Shown one piece after another: positions 10,171 through 19,020 of a DNA stretch of 64,000 nucleotides. A model generated the notes under the pieces. It was not told the origin of the DNA and did no database searches. It saw only the letters and a list, made by a program, of their open reading frames with translations. The DNA is from Prevotella sp. Lineage in GTDB: Bacteria > Bacteroidota > Bacteroidia > Bacteroidales > Bacteroidaceae. The DNA is taken from NCBI GenBank assembly GCA_024697645.1, contig JAILFH010000099.1:18863-82862 (forward strand), written 5' to 3'. A program made the translations under genes and the position numbers. Positions within the stretch are counted from its first letter, which is position 1. Each line of letters opens with the position of its first letter.

Positions 10171-12945
10171 TTAGTGGGCTTCGAGCCAGTTTTCGCCCCA
10201 GCCACTATCAGCAACGAGGGGAACGGAAAGCGGATAGGCTTTCTGCATCTCTTCAAGCACAATCTCCTCTACCCTACTCCGCTCTTCGGGATAGACGGAG
10301 AAGTTGAGTTCGTCGTGTACTTGCAGAATCATCTTCGAAAGGATTCCTTCACGCAGAAAACGTTCATGGATGCGTATCATTGCTACTTTGATGATATCTG
10401 CCGCAGAGCCTTGTATTGGAGCATTGATGGCGTTTCGCTCTGCAAAATTCCTGACGGTTGCATTTCTCGAATTGATGTCTGGCAGATAGCGGCGACGATG
10501 GAACACGGTCTCAGCATATCCTCTCTCGCGGGCGAGTTGCTTCGACTCTTCCATGTAGTCGTGAACGCGTGGGAAGGTCTGGAAGAAACCGTCGATAAGG
10601 AGTTTTGCTTCGTCGCGGGTGATGTCCAGACGCTCTGCAAGTCCAAACACGGTGATACCATAGATGATGCCGAAATTGGCGCGCTTCGACTTTGTTCTCT
10701 CGTCTCGGCTGACGTCTTCAATACCTTTCTTATAGATAGTGGCAGCAGTTGCGGCGTGAAGGTCTTTGCCTTCGCGGAACACTTCCATCATATTTTCATC
10801 ACCTGAAAGATGGGCCATTACGCGCAGTTCAATCTGACTGTAGTCTGCTGAAAAGAATTGACAACCTGGCTCGGGAACAAAACACTTTCTGATTTCCTTT
10901 CCGTCTTCTCCTCTTACGGGAATATTCTGCAGATTCGGGTCACTGCTTGAGAGGCGACCTGTGGCTGTGACGGCCTGATTGAATGAGGTGTGTATATGTC
11001 CTGTTCGTGGGTTAATTAGTTTCGGAAGTGCGTCGACGTAGGTGCCGAGGAGTTTCTTTAATCCTCTGTAGTCCAGTATCTTAGCAATCATAGGACTTTT
11101 CGAGCGCAACTGCATCAGCACTTCCTCTGACGTGACGAATTGTCCTGTCTTGGTCTTTTTGGGCTTTTCTACAATTTTCATCTTGCCAAACAGAATATCA
11201 CCAACTTGCTTCGGACTGGATATATTGAATTCCTCGCCTGCCATCTCGTAAATCTCACGCTCTAACTGGAGCATTCTTTCCGTGAAAAGTTTTGACGTTT
11301 CGGCAAGTGCTTCTGTGTCCAGGCAGACTCCATTCATCTCCATTTCTGCAAGCACAGGCATCAGTGGCATTTCAATATCGTAGAACAGTGATTCGACTCC
11401 TGCTTCCTTCATCTTTGGTTCCAGCACGTTCTTCAGTCGGAGCGTGATATCGGCATCTTCGCAAGCGTATTCATAGACTTCAGCAGGAGAGAGGTCTCTC
11501 ATTGATCGCTGATTCTTGCCTTTGGGTCCAATGAGTTCGTCGATGTGAATGGTCTTGTAGCCAAGAAGGGTCTCAGCCATATAGTCCATGTTGTGTCGCA
11601 GTTCGGGTTGGAGGAGATAGTGGGCGAGCATCGTGTCCCACATCGGACCTGCAAGTCGGACTCCATAGTTTCGCAACACTTCAAGGTCGTACTTCAGGTT
11701 CTGACCAACTTTCAAAATTTCAGTCGACTCATATACCTTTTTAAATATATCGACAATTTTTTGTGCTTCGACGCGGTCGGCAGGAACGGGAACATAGAAT
11801 CCCTTGGTTTCTTCAACAGAGAAACTCAAACCTACCAATTCGGCGTCAATTGGGTTCGTTGAAGTGGTTTCTGTGTCTAGACTGAGAATTTTATTTGTCA
11901 AGAAAAAATCACAAATTTTCGTCATTTCTTCTTGATTATCAATGAGTTGGTAATCGTGAGGAGCCGAAATTGTGGCCAAATTTTGGGCAGTTTTTGAATT
12001 TTCTTGGCTCTCGGTCGCAAATTCTGCAAATAAATCGAGTTGTCCGTTAACGGGTTTTAACACGGGTTCAGGTTTTTTCAGAATTTTGTCTGCTAAAGTT
12101 CTGAACTCCAGTTCGTCGAACAGTGCTCTTAATTTTTTCTCATCAGGCTCCTGAAGGAGTAGGGAGTCCTTGTCGAATTCCACAGGAACATCTGTTCGGA
12201 TGGTTGCAAGGAATTGAGACATTCGAATATCGTCGACATGGGTTTCAACTTTCTCGCGCAATTTTCCCTTAATCTGATCAGAGTGGAGTAGAAGGTTGTC
12301 GATAGACCCAAACTCGTTGATGAGTTTCGCTGCAGTTTTCTCTCCGACACCAGGACAGCCGGGGAAGTTGTCGGCGGAGTCACCCATCAGTGCGAGGAGG
12401 TCAATGACTTGGTCGGTGTTTGAAATTCCATACTTCTCACAGACTTCAGCCGGACCCATTTTCTCGTAACCGCCCCCATGACGAGGACGGAACTGATAGA
12501 CGTTTTCACGCACCAGTTGACCATAGTCCTTATCGGGGGTGAGCATATAGGTTTCGATACCCATTTTCCCCGATTTCATCGCAAGTGTACCGATTACATC
12601 ATCTGCTTCGAACCCATCAACTTGCAGGCAGGGAATATGCCACGCTTCGAGCAGTTGCTTGATGATAGGAACGGAACGCTTGATGTCCTCAGGCGTCTCT
12701 TCACGTTGGGCTTTATATTCAGGGAAGGCTTCGTTGCGGAAGGTTTTTCCGTGATCGAAGGCCACTCCCAGATGGGTGGGCTTTTCCTTCGCAATGATTT
12801 CCTGAAGGGTGTTTACAAACCCCATTATAGCCGATGTATTCAGACCTTTCGAGTTGATACGAGGGTTCTTGATGAATGCGTAATACGAACGATAAATGAG
12901 CGCGTAGGCATCAAAGAGAAATAGTTTGTCCATAGATTTTTTCAT
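10171..12945 (-). CDS. polA: DNA polymerase I
   Basis: 924 residues with all three domains. The 5'-3' exonuclease covers about 1-290 (FDAYALIYRSYYAF, GFEADDVIGTLA, PDKDYGQLV). The 3'-5' proofreading domain keeps the catalytic pair in LSLDTETTS, Asp357 and Glu359, so proofreading is probably active. The polymerase domain has motif A DYSQIELRVMAHLSGDENM, motif B KRANFGIIYGI and motif C LQVHDELNFSV. It fills gaps in repair and removes Okazaki primers. Two ATGs are possible, 12943-12945 and 12931-12933 (MDKLFLFDAYAL); the second matches other PolA proteins slightly better. It is divergent from the polyprenyl synthase gene. Confidence 0.97.
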   Translation of the reverse strand: MKKSMDKLFLFDAYALIYRSYYAFIKNPRINSKGLNTSAIMGFVNTLQEIIAKEKPTHLGVAFDHGKTFRNEAFPEYKAQREETPEDIKRSVPIIKQLLEAWHIPCLQVDGFEADDVIGTLAMKSGKMGIETYMLTPDKDYGQLVRENVYQFRPRHGGGYEKMGPAEVCEKYGISNTDQVIDLLALMGDSADNFPGCPGVGEKTAAKLINEFGSIDNLLLHSDQIKGKLREKVETHVDDIRMSQFLATIRTDVPVEFDKDSLLLQEPDEKKLRALFDELEFRTLADKILKKPEPVLKPVNGQLDLFAEFATESQENSKTAQNLATISAPHDYQLIDNQEEMTKICDFFLTNKILSLDTETTSTNPIDAELVGLSFSVEETKGFYVPVPADRVEAQKIVDIFKKVYESTEILKVGQNLKYDLEVLRNYGVRLAGPMWDTMLAHYLLQPELRHNMDYMAETLLGYKTIHIDELIGPKGKNQRSMRDLSPAEVYEYACEDADITLRLKNVLEPKMKEAGVESLFYDIEMPLMPVLAEMEMNGVCLDTEALAETSKLFTERMLQLEREIYEMAGEEFNISSPKQVGDILFGKMKIVEKPKKTKTGQFVTSEEVLMQLRSKSPMIAKILDYRGLKKLLGTYVDALPKLINPRTGHIHTSFNQAVTATGRLSSSDPNLQNIPVRGEDGKEIRKCFVPEPGCQFFSADYSQIELRVMAHLSGDENMMEVFREGKDLHAATAATIYKKGIEDVSRDERTKSKRANFGIIYGITVFGLAERLDITRDEAKLLIDGFFQTFPRVHDYMEESKQLARERGYAETVFHRRRYLPDINSRNATVRNFAERNAINAPIQGSAADIIKVAMIRIHERFLREGILSKMILQVHDELNFSVYPEERSRVEEIVLEEMQKAYPLSVPLVADSGWGENWLEAH

Positions 12946-12969
12946 TTTGCCGTGTAAAATTACAAAATT

Positions 12970-13003
12970 TTTGGCACAATTACCGATATTTTCTGTAATT
13001 TTG
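12970..13003 (+). promoter_or_regulatory. Promoter for the polyprenyl synthase gene
   Basis: TAATTTTG at 12996-13003 fits the -7 box and TTTG at 12970-12973 may be the -33 box, with 22 bp between, slightly long. A second TAATTTTG on the minus strand (13014-13007) overlaps the same stretch and could serve polA, but I see no -33 box for it. Confidence 0.5.
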
Positions 13004-13022
13004 TATCAAAATTAGCAAATCT

Positions 13023-14000
13023 ATGGATTATCTTTCGCTTATCAAACAACCAATTTCGGCAGAAATTGCCGATTTCATCGAACTTTTCAACCAATCTTTG
13101 ACCCATGAAGACGGTATGCTTGGTCAGGCTCTTGAGCATATTAGGAAGCGTGCGGGCAAGCGTATGCGTCCGATGCTTATTTTACTTATCGCGAAAAACT
13201 TCGGCAAAATCAATAGTGCTACTCAACATGCTGCTGTAGGACTCGAATTGCTGCATACGGCTTCGTTAGTGCACGATGATGTTGTAGACGAGAGCGAGGA
13301 GCGTCGCGGACAGGCATCGGTGAATGCTACCTATGATAATAAAGTGGCTGTTTTGGTGGGTGATTTCATCCTTTCAACTGCTTTGTTGAATGTGGCAAAG
13401 ACAGGTAATCAGCGCATTGTGGAGTATCTGGCTGAACTTGGTAGAACCCTTTCCAATGGCGAGATTCTGCAACTTACAAACATTCAGAATCAGGACTTCT
13501 CTGAAGAGGTTTACTATCAGGTAATTAAGCAGAAAACAGCCGCTTTGTTTGAGGCTTGTGCAGGTATTGGTGCTTTATCTTCAGGTGCGGACGAACAGTT
13601 GGTGAAGGAGGCGATGCGTTTTGGTCAAAACCTGGGTATTATTTTCCAGATTCGTGATGATATTTTCGACTATTACGATTCACCTGAAATCGGAAAACCT
13701 ACAGGCAACGATATGGCTGAAGGAAAACTTACGCTTCCCGTGCTTTATGCCTTGAATAACAGTTCGTTTGAGTCAATGATAAATTTGGCACGAAAGGTGA
13801 AATCTGGCGATGTTAATCCCGATGAAATCGCCGTTTTGGTTGAATTTGCAAAGCAACAAGGTGGTATTGAATATGCCGAGAAATGTATGTGGGAATTCCA
13901 CCGCGAAGCAGAAGAATTTATTGAAAAGAGGGTAGGGGATCCTGAAATTCAAACGGCGCTCAACGCCTATCTCGATTATGTAATTAAACGTACCATTTAA
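13023..14000 (+). CDS. Long-chain trans-polyprenyl diphosphate synthase
   Basis: 325 residues. The first Asp-rich motif is LVHDDVVDESEERRG near residues 88-102 and the second is IRDDIFDYYDSPEIGKPTGND near 217, the two Mg-diphosphate binding sites of the IspA/IspB superfamily. The residues before the first motif (GLELLHTASL) are small rather than bulky, typical of enzymes making longer chains such as octaprenyl diphosphate for menaquinone side chains; chain length is inference. It is divergent from polA and ends in a hairpin terminator before a 22-bp repeat array. Confidence 0.92.
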   Translation: MDYLSLIKQPISAEIADFIELFNQSLTHEDGMLGQALEHIRKRAGKRMRPMLILLIAKNFGKINSATQHAAVGLELLHTASLVHDDVVDESEERRGQASVNATYDNKVAVLVGDFILSTALLNVAKTGNQRIVEYLAELGRTLSNGEILQLTNIQNQDFSEEVYYQVIKQKTAALFEACAGIGALSSGADEQLVKEAMRFGQNLGIIFQIRDDIFDYYDSPEIGKPTGNDMAEGKLTLPVLYALNNSSFESMINLARKVKSGDVNPDEIAVLVEFAKQQGGIEYAEKCMWEFHREAEEFIEKRVGDPEIQTALNAYLDYVIKRTI

Positions 14001-14042
14001 GAAAATCAAAGTAGTTTTGTGCTCAATAAAGAATTTAGATAT

Positions 14043-14079
14043 AAGGTGAGTAATGGTCTTCGTTACCCACCTTTCATTT
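14043..14079 (+). terminator. Terminator of the polyprenyl synthase gene
   Basis: AAGGTGAGTAATG (14043-14055) pairs with CGTTACCCACCTT (14061-14073) with one A-C mismatch and one G-T pair. The loop is 5 nt and a T-rich run (CTTTCATTT) follows. Confidence 0.65.
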
Positions 14080-14122
14080 ATATAATAGGGTCGATTTTAA
14101 GGAATAATGCATTTGATTTTGT

Positions 14123-14300
14123 AAAGCATTGCTTTCAACTATGTAAAGCAATGCTCTCTACCTTAGAGAGTTATCCTTTCGACTATCTAAAGGTGTCCTT
14201 TTGACCATAGAAAGGATACCTTTATAGGGGTATAAAGATGGTCTTTATATAGGTATAAACATATGCTCTGTAAGGTCAAAAGGATACCTTTATATAAAAC
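14123..14300. repeat. 22-bp periodic inverted-repeat array, copy A
   Basis: Eight units begin at 14123, 14145, 14167, 14189, 14211, 14234, 14257 and 14279, that is every 22 or 23 bp. Most open with AAAG and contain a short inverted repeat, for example AAAGCATTGCTTT, AAAGGTGTCCTTT and AAAGGATACCTTT, followed by a 9-bp spacer. The array lies between the terminators of two convergent genes and has no ORF. A second array of the same unit is at 40225. I do not recognise it as a named element. Confidence 0.8.
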
Positions 14301-14351
14301 GCAGTTTTTCTTTATTAATAAAGCCATTTTCCAGCGGTTTTATGAAAGAAA

Positions 14352-14395
14352 TATCCCCTACTTCCATCCGCTAATTTGGGATAGAGTAGGGGATA
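14352..14395 (-). terminator. Probable deoC terminator
   Basis: An 11-bp perfect inverted repeat, TATCCCCTACT (14352-14362) and AGTAGGGGATA (14385-14395), lies 25 bp beyond the deoC stop on the minus strand. The minus strand then reads TTTCTTTC. The 22-nt loop is long, so it may work weakly or on both strands. Confidence 0.6.
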
Positions 14396-14420
14396 CTGAT
14401 TATTTTTATAAACCTCTGAT

Positions 14421-15329
14421 TTAGAAGAACTTAACCTCTTCGCCTTCAATCTCGGAAAGGAGCAAGTTTGCCAGACGAGATGTTCCAAGACGAAGCCATT
14501 TGTTGGTAAGCCACTTTTCACCCAAAACTTCCTTCACGATGGTGTAATAAGTGAGGGCATCAGTAACGGTGTTGATTCCGCCAGCGGGCTTGAAGCCAAT
14601 CTGAATACCAGTTTCGTCGTAGTATTCCTTGATTGCCTGACACATAATGTATGCGGCTTCGGGAGTGGCCGAAATCTTCTCTTTTCCAGTTGAAGTCTTG
14701 ATGTAATCAGCACCTGCGTACATCGATAAAATCGAGGCTTTTTTGATGTTTGAGCCTGTAACGAGGTCACCTGTTTCGAGGATAACTTTCATCGCGACAT
14801 CCTCACCGCAGGTTTGCTTCAGTTCACTAATATCGTCAGCAACGCCTTCGTAGTCGCCACTCAGGAATTTACCTACTGGCATCACGATATCAATTTCGGT
14901 TGCACCGTCACGAACTGCTAATGCTGTTTCAGCAATCTTCACTTCAATCAGCGCCTGAGAAGAGGGGAAACTGCCTGATACACAGGCGATTTCAACGCCA
15001 TCAACCTCCAAAGTCTCGCTCACGGTTTTAGCAAAACAAGGATATACGCAGATGGTTGCTACATGTGGAAGGTCTACGTATTGAGCATCAAATTGATTGA
15101 CGCGCTCGGTGAAAGCCAATACGCTTTCGTCAGAATCCGTTGTTTTCAGCGTTGTCAATTCTATGCTTCCAAACAGGAATTTCTTCACGTCGAGCGTGTC
15201 GTTTTGTGGCACTTTCTCGGCAATCAGTTTCATCACTGCAGCCTTTACGGCAGCATCGTCAACTTCGAGGTTGTACTTTTTCAGTGCCTCCTCAATCTTA
15301 CTTGTGTACTGAATAGATTCGTTTGCCAT
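14421..15329 (-). CDS. deoC: Deoxyribose-phosphate aldolase
   Basis: 302 residues. DeoC splits 2-deoxyribose 5-phosphate into glyceraldehyde 3-phosphate and acetaldehyde in deoxynucleoside breakdown. The Schiff-base lysine is in DYIKTSTGKEKISATPEA, and the second lysine region is GFKPAGGINT. ATEIDIVMPVGKFLSGDY carries the conserved acidic residue region. It is longer than the roughly 250-260 residues of the E. coli enzyme because of an N-terminal extension of about 45 residues, usual in Bacteroidetes members. It is the last gene of the mnmG-apt-uvrC-dtd-MazG-like-deoC cluster. Confidence 0.95.
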   Translation of the reverse strand: MANESIQYTSKIEEALKKYNLEVDDAAVKAAVMKLIAEKVPQNDTLDVKKFLFGSIELTTLKTTDSDESVLAFTERVNQFDAQYVDLPHVATICVYPCFAKTVSETLEVDGVEIACVSGSFPSSQALIEVKIAETALAVRDGATEIDIVMPVGKFLSGDYEGVADDISELKQTCGEDVAMKVILETGDLVTGSNIKKASILSMYAGADYIKTSTGKEKISATPEAAYIMCQAIKEYYDETGIQIGFKPAGGINTVTDALTYYTIVKEVLGEKWLTNKWLRLGTSRLANLLLSEIEGEEVKFF

Positions 15330-15470
15330 AATCTTCGTATTTTAGTTGTTGTTTCTATTTGTTTATTGTTTGCAAGTTTTTTTTTCTCTTTGGTTTTAAA
15401 TGATGGCTTTCTCTAAATCCTTTCTAATAGGGGAAGGGGGAGTTTGTTTCCTATTCCTTTTCACTTTTTC

Positions 15471-15797
15471 TTATGCCTTCAACTTCGGGTTTCCGATGTG
15501 GCGAAGAGCATCTCGTTTTGTCTTTTTCTCGATGGAACGGCGAAGTTCTTCGGTCAGATCGACTCCGGTTTGATTGGCGAGGCAGAGAAGGACCCAGAGA
15601 ATATCTGCCATTTCCTCACCAAGATCAGCCTTTTCGCCTTCTTTGAAACTCTGGTCACCATATTTGCGGGCGATGATACGTGCCAGTTCACCTACTTCTT
15701 CAGTGAGGCAAGCCATATTTGTCAGTTCTGAGAAGTAGCGAACACCATATTCTTTAATCCACTGGTCAATAGCCTCTTGTGCTTCTTTGATGGTCAT
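15471..15797 (-). CDS. MazG-like nucleotide pyrophosphohydrolase
   Basis: 108 residues. The metal-binding pattern of the all-alpha NTP pyrophosphatase family is present: LTEEVGELARIIARKYGD (EExxE) near 31-48 and LGEEMADILWVLLCLANQTG (ExxD) near 60-79. Members hydrolyse NTPs or dNTPs to monophosphates and pyrophosphate, often as house-cleaning enzymes. A single-domain size fits the MazG-like/RS21-C6 group rather than full MazG. It lies between dtd and deoC on the same strand, with gaps of 99 and 141 bp; no gene is visible in the 141-bp gap. Confidence 0.88.
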   Translation of the reverse strand: MTIKEAQEAIDQWIKEYGVRYFSELTNMACLTEEVGELARIIARKYGDQSFKEGEKADLGEEMADILWVLLCLANQTGVDLTEELRRSIEKKTKRDALRHIGNPKLKA

Positions 15798-15896
15798 AGT
15801 CTTTAATGCTATATTTGAGGTTTTACCCCCCGTTTTTCTTTAAATTATGCCGATGAAATCGGAATTTTTTGTTCTTTTCTGATGGTCACAAAGTGC

Positions 15897-16349
15897 TTAT
15901 TCCTTGTTTTTCGTATCCATACAGATAGTTACAGGGCCATCATTTGTAAGTTTTACTTTCATCATAGCGCCGAATTCCCCTGTTCCTACGGGTTGACCCA
16001 TCAACTCGCTTAAAGCCGTACAGAACGAATTATAGAGCGGAATCGAGACTTCGTGTGAAGCAGCGCGGAACCAAGCAGGTCGGTTTCCTTTCTTATAGGA
16101 GGCGAATAGGGTGAACTGACTAACTACGAGCGCTTCTCCCTGAATATCCAATACAGAGCGGTTCATTACGCCTTCTTCGTCGTCGAAAATGCGGAGATTA
16201 GCAATCTTTTTAGCAAGCCAGTTTACATCCTCCTCTGAATCGCGTTCCTCAACGCCTAAAAGGATAAGTAACCCTTCTCCAATGGCTGATTTCACCTGTT
16301 GATCAATGGTTACGCTCGCGCTGCTAACACGCTGAATAACTGCTCTCAT
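15897..16349 (-). CDS. dtd: D-aminoacyl-tRNA deacylase
   Basis: 150 residues, the usual size. Dtd removes D-amino acids wrongly charged onto tRNA, and also glycine from mischarged tRNAAla. The two signature motifs are present: VVSQFTLFA near residue 79 (SQxT) and [12 protein letters not shown] near 137 (NxGPVT), which form the cross-subunit active site. The start [16 protein letters not shown] is diagnostic. A good promoter lies 27 bp upstream, so dtd, the MazG-like gene and deoC may form a unit separate from uvrC. Confidence 0.96.
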   Translation of the reverse strand: MRAVIQRVSSASVTIDQQVKSAIGEGLLILLGVEERDSEEDVNWLAKKIANLRIFDDEEGVMNRSVLDIQGEALVVSQFTLFASYKKGNRPAWFRAASHEVSIPLYNSFCTALSELMGQPVGTGEFGAMMKVKLTNDGPVTICMDTKNKE

Positions 16350-16375
16350 TCTACTTTTCTTTAGATTGTTTGTTG

Positions 16376-16406
16376 CAAAGATAAAAGAAAAAACTGGAAT
16401 GACAAA
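16376..16406 (-). promoter_or_regulatory. Promoter for dtd
   Basis: Minus-strand TATCTTTG at 16383-16376 and TTTG at 16406-16403, 19 bp apart, fit the Bacteroidetes -7/-33 pattern. Confidence 0.7.
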
Positions 16407-16442
16407 ATATCTATAGTTATTTCTTCTAATTTCGCTAAGTCG

Positions 16443-18275
16443 TTACTCCTGATGGAAGTGCTTGTAGATTATCTCGCCTTTCTTTTGGCCTAAAACATTT
16501 ATAAGTTCCTGATTATCAGCGAGTTTAATTCGTTTGACGGTCTTAAAATGCTGAAGGAGCAAGTCACGGGTCTTTGGTCCAATTCCAGGGATATCGTCCA
16601 GTTCACTATGGAGAGCATGCTTGGAACGTTTATCACGATGGAACGTAATTGCGAAACGATGCACTTCATCCTGGAGACGAGTGAGTACATTAAACAACTC
16701 GCTTTTTGTGTCGATTCCAATGGTTACAGGAGGATTACCATAGAGTAGTTCATTGGTACGGTGCCTATCGTTTTTGGCAAGACCGGCGATAGGAATCTGC
16801 AGACCAAGTTCACCTTCGACAACTTCACGAACTACGGACATCTGCCCCAAACCACCATCAGTAATAATCAAATCGGGTAGGGGAGTATTCTCTTCAATCA
16901 TTCGGGTATAGCGGCGTCTTACAACTTCTTGCATCGAAGCATAGTCGTCGGGTCCTGTAACAGTCTTAATTATGTACTTTCGATAGTCCTTTTTCGACGG
17001 TTTCATCGCCTTGAAAACTACACAACCGGCTACAGCATCGGTACCGCTGATGTTTGAGTTGTCAAAACATTCAATTTGGTAGGGCATCTTTGGAAGTTTC
17101 AGTTTGTCCTGCAATTCTTTCATCAAGCGGGTCTGTTTCTGTTCCGGATTCAGTTTTTCTGCTTGTTTCAGGCGGTCAACTTTATATTGTTTTCCGTTCA
17201 TTTCGGACAAATCCAGCAAATGCTTCTTGTCGCCTCGCTGGGGTATAAACCATTCTGCATCGGGTAGTTTCCACGACATCTCGAAGGGCACAATGACTTC
17301 CTTGGCATTGGAATGGAACCGTTCGCGAATTTCAGGAATAGCCGTTAACAGCAATTCTTCATCGGTTTCATCGAGTTTTCGCTTGTATTCGTAGGTGAAA
17401 GATTGGTTAATCGTACCATTCTTCACATGGATATAGTTGATGAAAGCGTTCTTATTTGCATCATCATCTATAATCGTGAACACATCAACGTCCTGAATAG
17501 TATGACTAACAACCTCACTTTTCGAGCAGAAATTTTCGAGTAAAATGTTTTTTTGTTTGATTTCTTCGGCTTCTTCGAAACGAAGTTCTTCTGCAAGTTT
17601 CAGCATTTCTGCGTAAAGCAAACGTTGAACTTCGCGCGTATTACCTTTCAGAATCTCGCGAGCCTGAGCAATGTTTCTTTGATAGTCTTCGTAGGATTGT
17701 TTGCTAATGCAAGGTGCGTTGCAGTTGTGGATGTGGTATTCAAGACACGCCTTATACTTACCTTGTTCAATACCTTCCTTCGTCATTGGAGTGCGGCACG
17801 TTCGAGGTTTGTAGATCTTATGAATGATATCCAGAATACCATACATCGTTGAAATCTGCGAATATGGACCGAAGTAAGTACCGTATTTTTTGTTGATGGT
17901 ACGAGTTTTGAAGATTCTGGGAAGAAATTCTTTCGTAACACAAATACTTGGATAAGTCTTTCCGTCTTTCAATAGGACGTTGTACCGAGGATTATATTTC
18001 TTGATGAGACTATTCTCAAGAAGTAATGCGTCTTCCTCTGTGTTGACAACGGTGTAACTGATATCCCAGACTTTACTTACAAGGACTTTTGTCTTGAAGC
18101 GGTCGACTTCTTTATGGAAGTAGGACGAGACGCGGTTCTTCAGATTCTTGGCTTTGCCCACATAGATAATTGTGTGGTCTTGGTCATAGAACTGATAACT
18201 ACCAGGTTTCCCCGGTAGACGTTGCACGATGGTTTTAAGATGTGCTAACCGCTTCTCGTTCTCTTCCTTTGTCAT
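16443..18275 (-). CDS. uvrC: Excinuclease ABC subunit C
   Basis: 610 residues. UvrC makes both incisions around lesions in nucleotide excision repair. The N-terminal GIY-YIG nuclease domain reads GKPGSYQFYDQ...IIYVGKAKNLKNRVSSYF (residues about 22-54). A UVR motif follows near 207-240 (LAEELRFEEAEEIKQKN). The RNase H-like second nuclease domain includes ECFDNSNISGTDAV and LPDLIITDGGLGQM, and a helix-hairpin-helix (DIPGIGPKTRDLLLQHF) closes the protein. An AAGGAG ribosome site precedes the ATG. The gene lies downstream of apt, with a parS site in the 109-bp gap. Confidence 0.96.
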   Translation of the reverse strand: MTKEENEKRLAHLKTIVQRLPGKPGSYQFYDQDHTIIYVGKAKNLKNRVSSYFHKEVDRFKTKVLVSKVWDISYTVVNTEEDALLLENSLIKKYNPRYNVLLKDGKTYPSICVTKEFLPRIFKTRTINKKYGTYFGPYSQISTMYGILDIIHKIYKPRTCRTPMTKEGIEQGKYKACLEYHIHNCNAPCISKQSYEDYQRNIAQAREILKGNTREVQRLLYAEMLKLAEELRFEEAEEIKQKNILLENFCSKSEVVSHTIQDVDVFTIIDDDANKNAFINYIHVKNGTINQSFTYEYKRKLDETDEELLLTAIPEIRERFHSNAKEVIVPFEMSWKLPDAEWFIPQRGDKKHLLDLSEMNGKQYKVDRLKQAEKLNPEQKQTRLMKELQDKLKLPKMPYQIECFDNSNISGTDAVAGCVVFKAMKPSKKDYRKYIIKTVTGPDDYASMQEVVRRRYTRMIEENTPLPDLIITDGGLGQMSVVREVVEGELGLQIPIAGLAKNDRHRTNELLYGNPPVTIGIDTKSELFNVLTRLQDEVHRFAITFHRDKRSKHALHSELDDIPGIGPKTRDLLLQHFKTVKRIKLADNQELINVLGQKKGEIIYKHFHQE

Positions 18276-18313
18276 TTTGTAACTCCTTTGTTTATAGACC
18301 TTTTCACGCTCTT

Positions 18314-18329
18314 TGTTTCACGTGAAACA
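18314..18329. promoter_or_regulatory. parS: parS centromere site 1
   Basis: TGTTTCACGTGAAACA is a perfect 16-bp palindrome identical to the consensus ParB/Spo0J binding site. It lies in the gap between apt and uvrC. A second identical site is 657 bp away at 18971. The site identity is read directly; ParB binding is inferred from the very strong conservation of this sequence. Confidence 0.85.
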
Positions 18330-18384
18330 TTTTTCGTTATACACCCTTGTTCTTCTCTTGTCGGATAGAGTAATGGGCTCAGAT

Positions 18385-18915
18385 TTAAATCTTCAGCAAT
18401 GAGGTTATTTCAATGTCTTTGTCGAATGCGTCACGACCATTCAGTCCTTCGTTGACTAGTTCAATCAGGAAGTTGACGTAGATTTTTTTTGGGTTGAATT
18501 TGCGAACGAGATCGCAAGCGGCCTTCATGGTTCCACCAGTGGCGAGCAAGTCGTCGTGAAGCAGAACGATATCGTTTTCATTGATGGCGTCTTTGTGAAT
18601 CTCAATGGTGTCGATACCATATTCCTTCGCGTAACTCTGCTGAACGGTTTCGCAAGGTAGTTTACCGGGCTTGCGGCAAAGCACAATACCTGCACCCATT
18701 TCAATAGCAAGTGCGGAAGACATCACGAATCCACGCGACTCAATGCCCACAATCTTTGTGATACCCTTGTCTTTGTATAAGTCGAGGATTTCCTTTTCCA
18801 TTTCCTTCACACATTCAGGACTTTTGAAGAGTGTAGTTACGTCGCGAAAGTTTACGCCTTTGATAGGCCAATCGGGAATACAGCGGAGATTCTCCAGAAG
18901 AAGTTTGTTGTTCAT
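18385..18915 (-). CDS. apt: Adenine phosphoribosyltransferase
   Basis: 176 residues. Apt salvages adenine to AMP with PRPP. The PRPP-binding loop is VLLHDDLLATGGTMKAA near residues 118-134, and the N-terminal RCIPDWPIKGVNFRDVTTLF with KIVGIESRGFVMSSALA are family signatures. The gene sits between mnmG and uvrC, in the order seen across Bacteroidetes, and is flanked on both sides by parS sites. No clear promoter box was found directly upstream, so it may be read from mnmG. Confidence 0.95.
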   Translation of the reverse strand: MNNKLLLENLRCIPDWPIKGVNFRDVTTLFKSPECVKEMEKEILDLYKDKGITKIVGIESRGFVMSSALAIEMGAGIVLCRKPGKLPCETVQQSYAKEYGIDTIEIHKDAINENDIVLLHDDLLATGGTMKAACDLVRKFNPKKIYVNFLIELVNEGLNGRDAFDKDIEITSLLKI

Positions 18916-18970
18916 TTTGTTTGAATTTTTATGGTTTTATCGTAATAATTATCTATGAATTTAGGTGGTT

Positions 18971-18986
18971 TGTTTCACGTGAAACA
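18971..18986. promoter_or_regulatory. parS: parS centromere site 2
   Basis: The same perfect palindrome TGTTTCACGTGAAACA as at 18314, here in the gap between mnmG and apt. Both copies are outside coding sequence. Confidence 0.85.
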
Positions 18987-19020
18987 TTTGTTTGCTCATC
19001 ATGGCTTACCCCATCAATTC

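Noticed and set aside
14123..14300. CRISPR array
   Set aside because: Period is 22 bp in total with no unique spacers; the units are similar along their whole length and there are no cas genes nearby.
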